Below, in pieces: positions 45,300 to 55,430 of a DNA stretch of 64,000 nucleotides (positions are counted from its first letter, which is position 1; every line of letters starts with the position of its first letter). A program made the position numbers and the translations under genes. The notes beneath the pieces are model-generated. The model made no database searches and was not told where the DNA came from. It worked only from the letters and a program-made list of their open reading frames with translations. Location: the NCBI RefSeq assembly GCF_027595985.1, contig NC_073306.1, positions 158,359,219-158,423,218 on the forward strand, written 5' to 3'. Origin of the DNA: Sorex araneus (taxonomy: Eukaryota > Chordata > Mammalia > Eulipotyphla > Soricidae).

Positions 45300-45790
45300 C
45301 TGTACAGCTATGTGAACTCAGATGTAAGCCTGTGGTTGCCTGAGGCTTGCGTCAAACCACATTGGTGGATGAGCTCGAGAGTTTCCAAAGACAGGCGTCT
45401 GTGGCTTTCCCACTCTCGGCATTCTTTGCACAGTCATGAGGTGCTGAACCAATTAATCGTATTCCTCGCCAATGTTGTCAATGATGGCATCTTCCCAAGT
45501 TGCCGCAATAGTGCCAAATCACTCCCAGTTAGTCGTTCTGGAAGTTCTCTTCTTAAACTTAAACTTTACAGACCTTTCCCCCTGCTCTGTGAAGTAGAAT
45601 TTTGCACGAAGGAGACGATGGTTTGATCCTGTTTGAAATTTTGGGACAACAGTGACATCGGTCAGGTAAAACCTTCGATTGAATATGATGTGGTCAATTT
45701 CCTTGTGGAACTGTCCACCGGGAGACTCCCATGTCCAACATTTAAATTTGGCCTTCTGGACCTGTGAGATAAATACCTCACCGGCAGACC
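45300..45790 (-). pseudogene. RTE ORF2 endonuclease C-terminal half (copy 3)
   Basis: Minus-strand codons give TWESPGGQFHKEIDH, NRRFYLTDVTVVPKFQ and GSNHRLLRAKFYF between about 45,760 and 45,560. This is the end of the apurinic-type endonuclease with the conserved D/H pair (EIDH, SNHRL) near the C-terminus. Frameshifts occur. It nicks target DNA in the living element. Confidence 0.8.
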
Positions 45791-45886
45791 TCCACTATCT
45801 CTACTACCCAGCCACCACCACGCTCCAGGTTGCTTTCCGGACAGCGCAACACAGCATAGGACACTTCATACCCATTTTCCATAGTT

Positions 45887-45924
45887 TTCATACCATATTT
45901 GATGGGATTCAAATATGGTATGAA
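45887..45924. repeat. Perfect 16-bp hairpin in the RTE leader
   Basis: TTCATACCATATTTGA at 45,887-45,902 is perfectly complementary to 45,909-45,924 around the loop TGGGAT. Its place in the LINE leader suggests an RNA structure, but that is inference. Confidence 0.85.
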
Positions 45925-45969
45925 CCATGGGAACACCTGTAAGAGTGATTGGAGGCTGCCCTAAAAGCC

Positions 45970-46080
45970 TTCATCCCTCTCGGAGAGCCCAGCAAGCTAC
46001 TGAGAGTACCCTGCCTGCACGGCAGAGCCTAGCAAGCTACCCATGGTGTATTCAATATGCCAAAAAGCAGTAACAACAAT
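45970..46080 (+). repeat. RTE leader block shared with the SINE middle
   Basis: TCATCCCTCTCGGAGAGCCC through CAAAAAGCAGTAACAACAA matches the middle of every RTE-tailed SINE here (for example 110-205). It continues without break into leader and endonuclease codons, so it belongs to the RTE and is not an inserted SINE piece. Confidence 0.8.
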
Positions 46081-46199
46081 GGACCTCATTTGCCTGACAC
46101 CGAAAGAGCCCCAATACAACAGCATTAAGACGGACCAGCAAGAAGAGGCTGATAAAATCTCAGGGACAAACTATACTGCCCAAATAAAGAAAGACTAAA

Positions 46200-46320
46200 A
46201 TTACTGTCTGCACTTTCAACGCACATATGCTGGAATTAAAAACATCCATTGAGGACCTGATGGTGCAGGCACAGAAGATCAAGTATGACATCATTGGTCT
46301 AACTGAAACGAGAAGTCATC
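46200..46320 (+). pseudogene. RTE endonuclease N-terminal fragment
   Basis: Codons give ITVCTFNAHMLELKTSIEDL, then QKIKYDIIGLTETRSH. The Asn of the FNA motif and the Glu of LTETR are the expected endonuclease active-site positions. It is cut off at the insertion end after about 40 codons. Confidence 0.85.
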
Positions 46321-46439
46321 AATCTAAATTTTATTCTAATAAAGAAAATGCAATTATCTTATAGAAGAATGACTAGAGATTAAAATATCAAAAATATGAT
46401 GTCCGCATTTTATGGTCATAAGCTTTGTCAAAATACTGG

Positions 46440-46620
46440 ATTTTTGTTGTTTTTGTCTAAGTACTATGCCCAGTAGTATTCAAGGCTTACCTCTGGCTCT
46501 GTCCTAAGGGATCACTCTTGCTGGGTCTCTAGGTGCCAAGGGGTGCCAAGATTTGAATCCAAATAAAGTGTGTGCTAGGCAATAGTCTTACCCACTGTAC
46601 TGTCTCTTCAACCCTGACAC
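46440..46620 (-). mobile_element. Old poly(A)-type tRNA SINE
   Basis: Antisense tail TTTTTGTTGTTTTTGTC, body GGCTTACCTCTGGCTCTGTC, head TTACCCACTGTACTGTCTC. A small GGTGCCAAG duplication sits inside near 46,533. Confidence 0.75.
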
Positions 46621-47578
46621 TGTATTTTCTAATAAAAAGGATTTGTAGAATTTTTTACTGAGAAGTCTTAAGCATTTAATGAGAGCCTATGTGAGAAAAT
46701 ATGTAGAAAATATCAGAAATTAGTGAAGTAACTAAAATATATTTAGGTTTAAAATATTGGAAATTTGGAAATGGACATGCCATAGAAGAAAATTTGGGCT
46801 TACGGGAGGATACCAGGAGTTAAACCTACTACTAGAATCAGTATATGACTAGAAAAGCTTAAACTGTAGTTAATAAATTGTTGGAGGCTTGGTATACTCA
46901 AGATTGAGATTTAAATACTCCAAGGATGCCAACTGGCAGAAATTCTTCTTTATCTTCATGAGTTTTACTTCCAGGAGTCTTACCAGATTTGCTAACTGAA
47001 GGTCAAAAACAAAGCAAAACAAAATGTTGTGCTCTTTTGGAAGTAAAAGTAAAAAAAATTGAAATATACCACTGCATTTAGTTCTGATAAGATATTCCTT
47101 AAGACAAACTACTGAGGTTTTTGCAGAACCTAATTGACCTCAGAGCAGGAGAATGTTCCATTTTTGTAAACTCTGAATTTTTTTTAATCTCATTTATTGG
47201 TTGACTGAGAGAAAACCACGTAACATATTTTAAGGTCACAGTCCAGAGGTACAGATTGACTAAAAGACTGAGTTCATAGGACTTTAGAATATTGTTTCTG
47301 CATCATAAAGAATTACAATGGAAAAAGCCTATAAAACTATATATGTAAGACTTTTAAGATGGGAGACAGCCCTAGAAGACATAAATTAAAAAGAAGAAAA
47401 TACAACATTAGAAAAAGTTTAGACTATGACAATTGCAGATGAAAGAAACAGTAAATACAACCTGTAACTAGCATTAAATGTCCCTCAGCCCTAGTGTGAG
47501 GAAGACAAAGATCAAGTAGTAGAGTCAGACTCAGATGTGGTGATACTTTTGTAAAAATTATGTCAACAAATTAAACTA
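46621..47578. other. AT-rich unique sequence, nothing recognised
   Basis: No element or exon recognised. Confidence 0.5.
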
Positions 47579-47591
47579 CTATGAATAATAA

Positions 47592-47847
47592 TTGGACTGG
47601 AGTGATAGCACAGCTGGTAGGACATTTGCCTTGCACGCAGCTGACCTGGGTTAGATTTTTCCCTCCCTCTAGGAGAGCCCAGCAAGCTACCCAGAGCATC
47701 CTGCCCACACAGAAGAGCCTGGAAAGCTCCCTGTGACCTATTCAATATGCCAAAAACAGTAACAACAAGTCTCACAAGGGAGACATTACTGGTACCCTCT
47801 CGAGCAAATCAATGAACAAGGGATGACAGTGCTACAGAGCTACAGTG
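47592..47847 (+). mobile_element. RTE-tailed tRNA SINE, full length
   Basis: All blocks present, tail with TACAG repeats. A perfect 13-bp duplication CTATGAATAATAA lies at 47,579-47,591 and 47,848-47,860. Confidence 0.94.
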
Positions 47848-47860
47848 CTATGAATAATAA

Positions 47861-48849
47861 CTGACAACTCTTGAAGAAGAAGTGGTTACATGGAAAACAG
47901 ATGAGCTAAATATGCAGAGAGAAAAATAACTCAGGAAAGATTATAAAGGAAAGATAAATTAAAAGCAACAGTGGTAAATAGTGAGCAATGACTTAAACTG
48001 GTTTATTTAAAAAAATATGGTGAAGAAAGAATCTATGAAATCTATGAGAGACACAGAAGTGACAGTCTTGGGACTTGATAATGGTGGGCTGCAATCACTT
48101 TGCACACCAATACCATAAATTTAAACACTGTTACTGCCATATCAGCTAAGATATAAAATATAAATACACTAAAATAACATTTTGAATAAACAGTGAATGT
48201 TCAAGTCTACTTGCAAAAAAAATTCTTTGAGCTTGAAGAAATGCCAATAAATTCTTCCAAATGCAAAATGATAAGCAGAAAAGGTAATTTGAAAAAGTAG
48301 AACAAGACAGAACCACAGAGCAAGAGACAATTACAAAAGGATAACAGGCATGAAGTGGGAATACCAGAAGATTGGGGTCACAAAAATATTTGAAATAATA
48401 ATGATTGACAGTTCAACAAAATTAAAGGTAAACACCAATTTATATATAGCTAGGGATCCTAAGAAACACCAGATAGGAGAAATACTAGGTAGCCTACACC
48501 TATTTGTATCATATTAAGACTAAAAATCTCAAGCATAATAATATCTTGCCATATGCCAGATTTTAAAAATCCACTTTATAATATGAATAGCAAGGAGAAA
48601 AATTATGTAAGTTGCATTCAGAGACATGCAACTGAAAATGGTGTAAAGTATTTAAAGTGTGGAAAGCCTAAAATTTCATATCTACTGATTACATCTGTCA
48701 AAGTAGACATAACATATTCTCAGACTTACAAAGATTATTGGACTGTGTGATCAGTTGATTTACCTCACAAGAGATACCAAGCACATTTTTAAGAAAGAAA
48801 GTTATTTATGTTAGAAACTTGAATAATCAGCCCCCAGATTTAATTCAGC
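47861..48849. other. AT-rich unique sequence, nothing recognised
   Basis: The frame at 48,553-48,750 is Lys/Tyr-rich and matches no family known to me. Confidence 0.5.
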
Positions 48850-49005
48850 AGAAAAGCTTCTTGTTTTGCATGTGCCCAAGCTGGTTAAATCCCTGTCACT
48901 GCATATGGAGCTCTGAGCACTGCTGGGAGCATTCTCTGAGCACAGAAGTTAGGCATAAGTGCTGAGCTGGGTGTGGTCCCGATACCTTTCCCTAAAATAG
49001 AAACA
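48850..49005 (+). mobile_element. Old poly(A)-type tRNA SINE
   Basis: TGGAGCTCTGAGCACTGCTGG and GCTGGGTGTGGTCCCGATACC mark the body and its end; the head is eroded. Confidence 0.65.
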
Positions 49006-49038
49006 AATATTAATTTTAAAGAAAGTAAATAGAGAATT

Positions 49039-49285
49039 GTCACTGTCACTGTAATCCCATTGCTCATCGATTTGCTCGAGCGGGCACCAGTAATGTCTCC
49101 ATCGTGAGGCTTGTTGTTATGTTTTTTGGCATATCAAATACACCACAGATAGCTTGCCAGGCTCTGCTGAGCAGGCGAGATACTCTTGGTAGCTTACCAG
49201 GCTCTCCGAGAGGGACGGAGGAATAGAACCCAGGTTGTCTGAATTTAAGGCAAACGCCCCACCCGCTGCACAATACCTCCAGCCC
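49039..49285 (-). mobile_element. RTE-tailed tRNA SINE, full length
   Basis: Three blocks on the minus strand, tail ACAGTGACAGTG-like. The flanks AAGTAAATAGAGAATT (49,023-49,038) and AAGTAAAGAATT (49,286-49,297) look like one duplication with a 4-base indel. Confidence 0.9.
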
Positions 49286-49297
49286 AAGTAAAGAATT

Positions 49298-50001
49298 AAT
49301 AAGCAAAATTTAAATAAAATACTTTATTTCTTATCCTTAGGATAATCAAACAGGTTATATTTTGTTCACAGTAATAGCAAAAATCTGTTTACTAAATTGG
49401 AAGTTATAAAAAAAAGTAATGCGGATTGTAAGAATGATGTAAATTTAAGAGGAAAGAATTGAAAGTGGTTTATTATATTTGTATTATTTGTGAAGTAATT
49501 TAGTATTATTTGGAAATACATTACTAAATATAAATTTTATATCTTGTGTAAATCTATATTATAAAATATAGGGTAATGACTTTGAGAAAGGATAACTAAT
49601 GGAAAGCTGAGAGAGGAGAGAGAATGGAATAATGAAAAGGTAAAAAAACGGGAAAAGGAGGAAAGTAAAAGGAAAGTGTAATTGGAAAGAGGAGAGAAAG
49701 TGGAAAGGAAACATAATGGAGCCAAGGGTAGAAACCTATTATGTATTTTAAATAATCATATTTTAATCTCACCATGATTATTATAACTTTAAATATCAAT
49801 GGTTTTAAAATGTCATAAAAATACTTTCATATTGAATTTTTTATGAAGAGTTTTCTGTAAGAAAATTACATTTAATGCAAAGAGAGATTAAAAACTCAGG
49901 GAATGGAGGAAAGAAAGCAGGGGCACATAACACTTTCAGACAACACAAAATTCATGGAAAATTGCCAAGACTATATTAGGGAGATTAACATTGCTTAGCA
50001 T
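49298..50001. other. AT-rich sequence with a polypurine tract
   Basis: Apart from the purine tract at 49,601-49,718, nothing is recognised; antisense frames there are artefacts of the tract. Confidence 0.5.
49601..49718. repeat. Polypurine (A/G) tract
   Basis: About 118 bp made almost entirely of A and G with scattered T/C, for example GAGAGAGGAGAGAGAATGG and GGAAAAGGAGGAAAG. Confidence 0.85.
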
Positions 50002-50235
50002 ACTGGAGCGATAGGGTGTTTGCCTTGCACTCGGCCAACCCGGGTTTGATTCCTCCATCCCTCTCAGAGAGCCTCTCAGCAAGCTACTGAGAATATCCTG
50101 CCCGCACGGAAGAGCCTGTCAAGCTACCCGTGGTGTATTCAATAAGACAAAAAAAGCAACAAGTCTCACAATGGAGATGTTACTGGTGCCTGCTCAAGCA
50201 AATCGATGAGCAATGGGATGACAGTGATACAGTGA
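50002..50235 (+). mobile_element. RTE-tailed tRNA SINE
   Basis: Head shortened in the A-box region (ACTGGAGCGATAGGGTGTTTG), then B box GGTTTGATTCC, leader block and RTE 3' block with TACAGTGATA tail. The duplication is unclear. Confidence 0.9.
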
Positions 50236-50908
50236 TAACTTGTCTAATTTTCCAAGAAAATATATTTTAAACATATATGTACCTAGCAAGTGATTGCCAA
50301 TACACAAAAAGCAGGAAAAATCAAATAAAAACATGAAGAAATAGTCAAATCCACCAAATAGTTTGAGAAAACAGACCCCTACTTACACAAAATTTATAGA
50401 TACAGAAATATATTCAAAGTAAGGGAAAATGGACAATAAAAATGAGGGCAGAAATACACGAAATTAAAAACAGAACTAAATGAGAAAAGCAATGGTATCA
50501 GAAACTGGTCATTTGAAAATAAAATGAAATATGATACACCTTTATATATAGGAGCTAAGGTAAAAAGAACGATGACAGTTCTCATATCAGATTGAAAATG
50601 TAGTCATCGTTACTGAGTCCATGGGCATTCAAACATCAGAGAAATATTAAGAATAATTCTATGCACACAACCTATTTAGTTTTGATGGAAAGGAACAATA
50701 CCATGAAAGATGGAATCTATCCAAATTCCCATAGAAGAAAACAGTCATCTCCAGAATAGGCACATATCTATTAAAGATGATAACTCAGCAATAACTTTCC
50801 AAAACAAGCAGCAGCATCTCTGAACAGTGAATCTCAGATAAGTTGCACTGAGCATTAAACTGAACAGAAACATTTTAGGAATAAATATGCCTGTTGTCTA
50901 CAACCTCC
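50236..50908. other. AT-rich unique sequence, nothing recognised
   Basis: No element or exon recognised. Confidence 0.5.
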
Positions 50909-50919
50909 TGAGAGAGCAG

Positions 50920-51165
50920 CACTGTAGCACTGTCATCCCATTGTTCACCAATTTGCTTGAGCGGGCACCAATAATGTCTCCGTTGTGAGACTTGTTGTTA
51001 CTGTTTTTGGCATATCAAATATGCCATGGGTAGCTTGCTAGGCTCTGCCGTGCGTGCGGGATACTCTCAGTAGCTTGCCGGGCTCTCTGAGAGGGACAGA
51101 GGAATCAAACCGGGTTGGCTGCATGCAAGGCAAAAGCCCTAACCGCTGTGCTATCGCTCCAATTG
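50920..51165 (-). mobile_element. RTE-tailed tRNA SINE, full length
   Basis: Three blocks on the minus strand; a perfect 11-bp duplication TGAGAGAGCAG lies at 50,909-50,919 and 51,166-51,176. Confidence 0.93.
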
Positions 51166-51176
51166 TGAGAGAGCAG

Positions 51177-51930
51177 AAGCAGTTGAAATCCTAACTCATT
51201 TTTGAGTCCAGCATTACCGTACTATCAAAACAAGATAAAGGTAAAATGAGAGAGGGAAAGTACTAAACATAAATTTTATATATAAATATTCTCATAAGCA
51301 TAAACTTTTAAATACTAATCATATATCATCAAGCTCATTTCTATAGTAGGTGAAAGAATTAGATATTATCACTAAGAGAGTTATTCTACTTAATCTAAGA
51401 GGAAAAACAATTTGATCTCAAGTATTCATTCGCGAATATGTACTTGCATAATCCAAATCCACTAAAAGTAAGAACTTTCAGAAAGACTAAAATAGAACAG
51501 TTTCTTCACTTTCATGAAGAACATCTACAATGAAACCTACAGTAAGCACTCATACACCATCGTGAAAAAAATTTAATGCTTTCTCACTAAGGAGCTACAT
51601 AAGGATATTCCCTTACCACTCCTATTCAGCAGTGTAATAGTAATACTAATATACATAGATGATAAAAGATATCCAGATAAGCTAAAGAGAACTAAAACTA
51701 CCTTTGATTGCAGATGACATAATGTGCTTTATAAAATATTCCAAAGAGTAGACAAAATTTTGGAGAGTTGACTAGAATTTTTTAATTTTAGGGAACTTGA
51801 GGTATGACAGAATAAAATTAGTATTGTATTTTGATGAACATTGTTTAATTCCTATTTGAAAATGAGGAAAAACTGGGACACGGCAATTTAAGTAGCCTTC
51901 CCAGAATTTGAAGTCCAAGAGTCATACTTA
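51177..51930. other. AT-rich sequence, possible L1-like wording
   Basis: Mostly unassigned. 51,480-51,740 (CCACTCCTATTCAGCAGTG, TGCAGATGACATAATG) has the sense wording of the L1 reverse transcriptase SPLLFN...ADDI region with stops, so an ancient L1 relic is likely here. Confidence 0.4.
51500..51745 (+). mobile_element. Probable ancient L1 RT relic
   Basis: Translation in mixed frames gives PLLFSS...and ADDIMCF around 51,610-51,735, the L1 RT motif region including the ADD box. Highly eroded. Confidence 0.45.
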
Positions 51931-51943
51931 GAAAGTGGGTTTC

Positions 51944-52109
51944 TGTGGGGGCCACAATATTAGTACAGTGGGTAGGCACGTGGCCAACTGGGGTTAGATC
52001 CCCAGCATCCCATATGGTCCCAAAGCACTGTCACAAGTAGTGATCCTGAATACAGACCCAGGAGTAACCCCTGAGTACTGCCAGTATGGTCCAAAAAACA
52101 AAAAAAGAA
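51944..52109 (+). mobile_element. Poly(A)-tailed tRNA SINE
   Basis: Head with a deletion (TACAGTGGGTAGGCACGTGG), B box GGGTTAGATCC, body, and A-rich tail. Imperfect 13-bp duplication GAAAGTGGGTTTC / GAAAATGAGTTTC at 51,931-51,943 and 52,110-52,122. Confidence 0.88.
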
Positions 52110-52122
52110 GAAAATGAGTTTC

Positions 52123-52494
52123 CATGCATAGAATCCCTGGCAGTTTTTCTTACTCCTTCCACTAAGAGTGACCAAACAAAAGACATCTTTATTTCCATCA
52201 GTATTTTAAAGTATTTAAAAATCTGTGAAAAAAGAATACCTCCTTTCTAATATTTAGTAAAAACAATGACTATGTTTTTGTTCTTGGAAAGATGCTAAGA
52301 GAATGGAGATATGGAGTATACTTTTTTCATTTGAAATATTTAATATTGATGAATAATATATATAGATATATGAAACCTTATTTTTTACTCATCCAACAAA
52401 ATAATTCATTTTCTTAGAAAATGACTTTCTCCCCTCATAATGGAAGCCACTATATTATTAAGCCTCAAAGAAAAAACTTTTTTTGAGGAAGATA
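52123..52494. other. AT-rich unique sequence, nothing recognised
   Basis: No element or exon recognised. Confidence 0.45.
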
Positions 52495-52508
52495 AAAGCA
52501 AGTTTATT

Positions 52509-52701
52509 GCCTGGAGCAATAGCACAGTGGGTAGGGCATTTGTCTTGCATGAGGCAGATCCAGGTTCGATTTCCAGCATCCCATATGGTCCCCTGAGCAC
52601 TGCCAGGGGTGGTTCCTGAGTACAGAGCCAGAAATGACCTCTGTGCATCGCCTGGTGTGACCCAAAAAGCAAAAAAAAAAAAAAAAACAAGAAAAAGAAA
52701 G
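52509..52701 (+). mobile_element. Poly(A)-tailed tRNA SINE, full length
   Basis: GCCTGGAGCAATAGCACAG head, B box GGTTCGATTTCC, body and long A-rich tail (52,670-52,701). Duplication AAAGCAAGTTTATT / AAAACAAGTTTATT at 52,495-52,508 and 52,702-52,715, one mismatch. Confidence 0.93.
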
Positions 52702-52793
52702 AAAACAAGTTTATTTAGCACAGGCGCTGACCCATCTTACTTCTCTCCAAAGGTGGAGCTTTTGGAGACAAGTAAGATTCCAGAGATACTTCT

Positions 52794-55430
52794 TTTTTTT
52801 TTTTTATTAATGAGTCACCATGAGGGTGCAGTAACAGAGTTTTGTGCCTGTGTTACAGTTATACAATACTCAAGTACCCATCCCTCCACCAGTGCCCAGT
52901 GCCCATTCTCCTCCATCGATGGCCCCAGGGTCCCTCTTCCCCCTGTGCTGTCTCCCTCCTCCCCCCTAACACGACAGGGAATTCCTTATTGTTCTCTCTC
53001 TCCTTTTGGGTGTTATGGTTTGAATGGAGATACTGGGTGGGATCGTGTTCAATCTATAGTCTGCTTCCAACCCGCCTCTCCCATCCTGAGTGGATCCTCC
53101 ACTACACTTTAGTTGATGTTCCCTTCTCTATCTGAGCTGCCCTCTCCCCCAGCATGTGAGGTCAGCTTAATCCAAACCATGGAGCAGGCCTCCTGGTACT
53201 TATTGCTACTATTCTTGGATATTAGTCTCCCATTCTGTTGTTTTATATTCTGCAAATGAGTACAATTTTTCTGTGTCTGTTTCTTTCTGACTCATTTCAC
53301 TTAGCATGATACTTTCCATGTTGCTCCACTTATATGCAAAGTTCATGACTTCATTCTTTCTGACAGCTGTATAGTATTCCATTGTAGATGTACCAAAGTT
53401 TCTTTAACGAGTCGTCTGTTCTCAAACACTCAGGTTTTTTCCAGATTCTGGCTATTGTAAACAGTGTTGCGATGAACATACAGGTGCAGATGTCATTTCG
53501 ACTGTATTTTTTTGCCTCTCCGGGATATATTCCCAGAAGTGGTATTGCTGGGTCAAATGGGAGCTCAATTTCTAATTTTTTGAGAAGTGACCATATTGTT
53601 TTCCAAAAGGGCTGAACCAGTCGGCATTCCCACCAACAGTGTAGGAGGGTTCCTTTCTCCCCACATCCACACCAACAGCGGTTGCTTTTGTTCTTTTGGA
53701 TGTGAGCCAGTCTCTGTGGTGTGAGGTGGTATATCTCATAGTTGTTTTGACCTGCATCTCCCTGATGATTAGTGATGCAGAGAATTTTTTCATGTGCCTT
53801 TTAGTCATTCATATTTCTTCCTTGAGAAAGTTTCTATTAATTTCTTTGCCCCATTTTTTGATGGGGTTGGATGTTTTCTTTTGCAGAGGTCAACCAGTGC
53901 CTTGTATACCCTTGATATCAACCCCTTATCAGATGGGTATTAATTGAATATCCTTTCCCATTCTGTAGATTGCCTTTGTATTCTGGTCACTGTATCTTTT
54001 GCAGTGCAGAAGCTTCTTAGCTTAATATAGTCCCATTTGTTTATCTCTGATTCCACTTGGCTGCTCAGTTGCATGTCATCTTTGAAGATACCGTTAGCTT
54101 CAATATTGTGGAGGGTTTTGCCGAGCTTGTCTTCCATGTATCTTATGGATTGTGATCTGATGCTGAGGTCTTAAATCCATTTTGATCTGATTTCTGTGCA
54201 TGGTGTTAGGTCGAGGTCTAAGCCCATTTTTTTACATGTGGTTATCCAGTTATGCCAGCACCATTTGTTGAAGAGGCTTTCCTTGCTCCACTTCACATTT
54301 TTTGATCCCTTATCAAAGATCAGAAGATCATATATTTGGGGTTGCACGTATGGATATTCTACCCTGTTCCATTGATAGGAGGCTATGCCTTTGTTCCAGT
54401 ACCATGCTGTTTTAATTGTTACTGCTTTGTAGTAAAGTTTGAAGTTGGGGAGGGTGATGCCTCCCATCATCTTTTTTCCAAGAATTGCTGTGGCTATTCG
54501 TGGACGTTTATTGTTCCATATGAATTTCAGGAGTGTTTGATCAATTTCTTTGAAGCACTTCATGAGTACCCTTATAGGGATCATATTGAATCTGTATAGT
54601 GCTTTGGGGAGTATTGCCATTTTGACAATGTTAAGTCTTCCTATCCATTAGCAAGGAATATGCTTTCATCTCCTTGTGCCCTCTTTTATTTCGTTGAGTA
54701 GCGTTTTGTAGTTTTCCTTGTAGAGATCCTTTACCTCCTTAATTAGGCTGATTCAGAGATACTTGATCTTCTGGGGCACAGTTGTGAATGGGATTTTTTT
54801 TAATGTCACTTTCCTCTGTCTCACTATTTGTGTATAGGAAGGCCATGGATTTTTGGGTATTGATTTTATAGCCTGCTACTTTGCTGTATGAGTCTATTGT
54901 TTCTAGGAGTTTCTTAGTGGAGGTTTTAGGATTCTCTAGTTATAGAATCATGTCATCTGCAAATAGTGAGAGCTTGATTTCTTCCCTTCCTATCTGAATA
55001 CCCTTAATGCCTTTTTCTTGCCTAATTGCTATTGCAAGTACTTCCAGTACTATGTTGAACAGAAGAGGTGAGAGTGGGCATCCTTGTCTTGTCCCTGATC
55101 TTAGAGGAAAGGCCCTTATTGTTTCTCCATTGAGGATAATGCTTGCCATGGGTTGTTTGTGGTAGATGGCTTTGGCAATCTTGAAGAAAGTTCCTTCTAA
55201 GCCTATTTTGGTGAGAGTTTTCATCATAAATGGGTGTTGGATCTTGCCAAATGCTTTCTCTGCATCTATTGAAATAATCATATGGTTTTTATTTTTACTT
55301 TTGTTGATATGATTGATCATGTTGATTGATTTCCGAATGTTAAACCACCCTTGCATCCCTGGGATGAATCCTACTTGGTCATGATGTATGATATTTTTGA
55401 TGAGTTGTTGAATTCTATTTGCTAATATTT
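52794..55430 (-). mobile_element. L1 LINE, 3' part of a twin-primed insertion
   Basis: From the antisense poly(A) tail at 52,794 through a C/T-rich 3' UTR, the C-terminal ORF2 region (about 53,330-54,160) and the RT region to 55,430. It joins an inverted 5' part. The whole insertion is bracketed by a perfect 14-bp duplication CCAGAGATACTTCT at 52,780-52,793 and 56,551-56,564. Confidence 0.94.
53330..55430 (-). pseudogene. L1 ORF2 pseudogene: reverse transcriptase and C-terminal domain
   Basis: From N to C on the minus strand: ILANRIQQ (55,430), [15 protein letters not shown] (about 55,350), [17 protein letters not shown] (RT motif A, about 55,260), [19 protein letters not shown] (about 55,060) and SLFADDMIL (motif C, intact FADD, 54,940-54,965). 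Then come [14 protein letters not shown] and [11 protein letters not shown] (54,500-54,620), [13 protein letters not shown] (about 54,260), and C-terminal pieces to about 53,330. A few stops and shifts break the frame, yet the catalytic boxes survive, so the copy is fairly young. Confidence 0.9.

Larger units (their letters stand above)
42689..45790 (-). mobile_element. RTE LINE copy 3, 3' part (minus strand)
   Basis: The longest RTE copy. It runs from the 3' tail at 42,689 through the C-terminal region, RT and linker to the C-terminal half of the endonuclease near 45,790. About 100 bp is missing at 42,754 relative to copy 1. A composite retroposon (43,311-44,156) is nested inside. It continues into an inverted 5' part at 45,791-46,325, the structure expected from twin priming. 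A near-match AAAATTTATTC (42,678-42,688) to AAATTTTATTC (46,326-46,336) may be the worn target duplication. Confidence 0.88.
45791..46325 (+). mobile_element. RTE LINE copy 3, inverted 5' part
   Basis: In the opposite orientation to the rest of copy 3. It contains the leader (45,791-46,199), including the 16-bp hairpin and the ~110-bp block shared with the RTE-tailed SINEs (45,970-46,080), followed by the first codons of the endonuclease (46,200-46,320). It ends where single-copy DNA resumes. The endonuclease middle is missing at the inversion junction. Confidence 0.8.

Noticed and set aside
45011..45626. Two overlapping frames of 110 and 142 residues on the plus strand
   Set aside because: Antisense to the RTE linker and endonuclease end of copy 3.
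52609..53112. 167-residue frame on the plus strand
   Set aside because: Starts in a SINE tail and continues antisense through the L1 3' UTR; no protein family.
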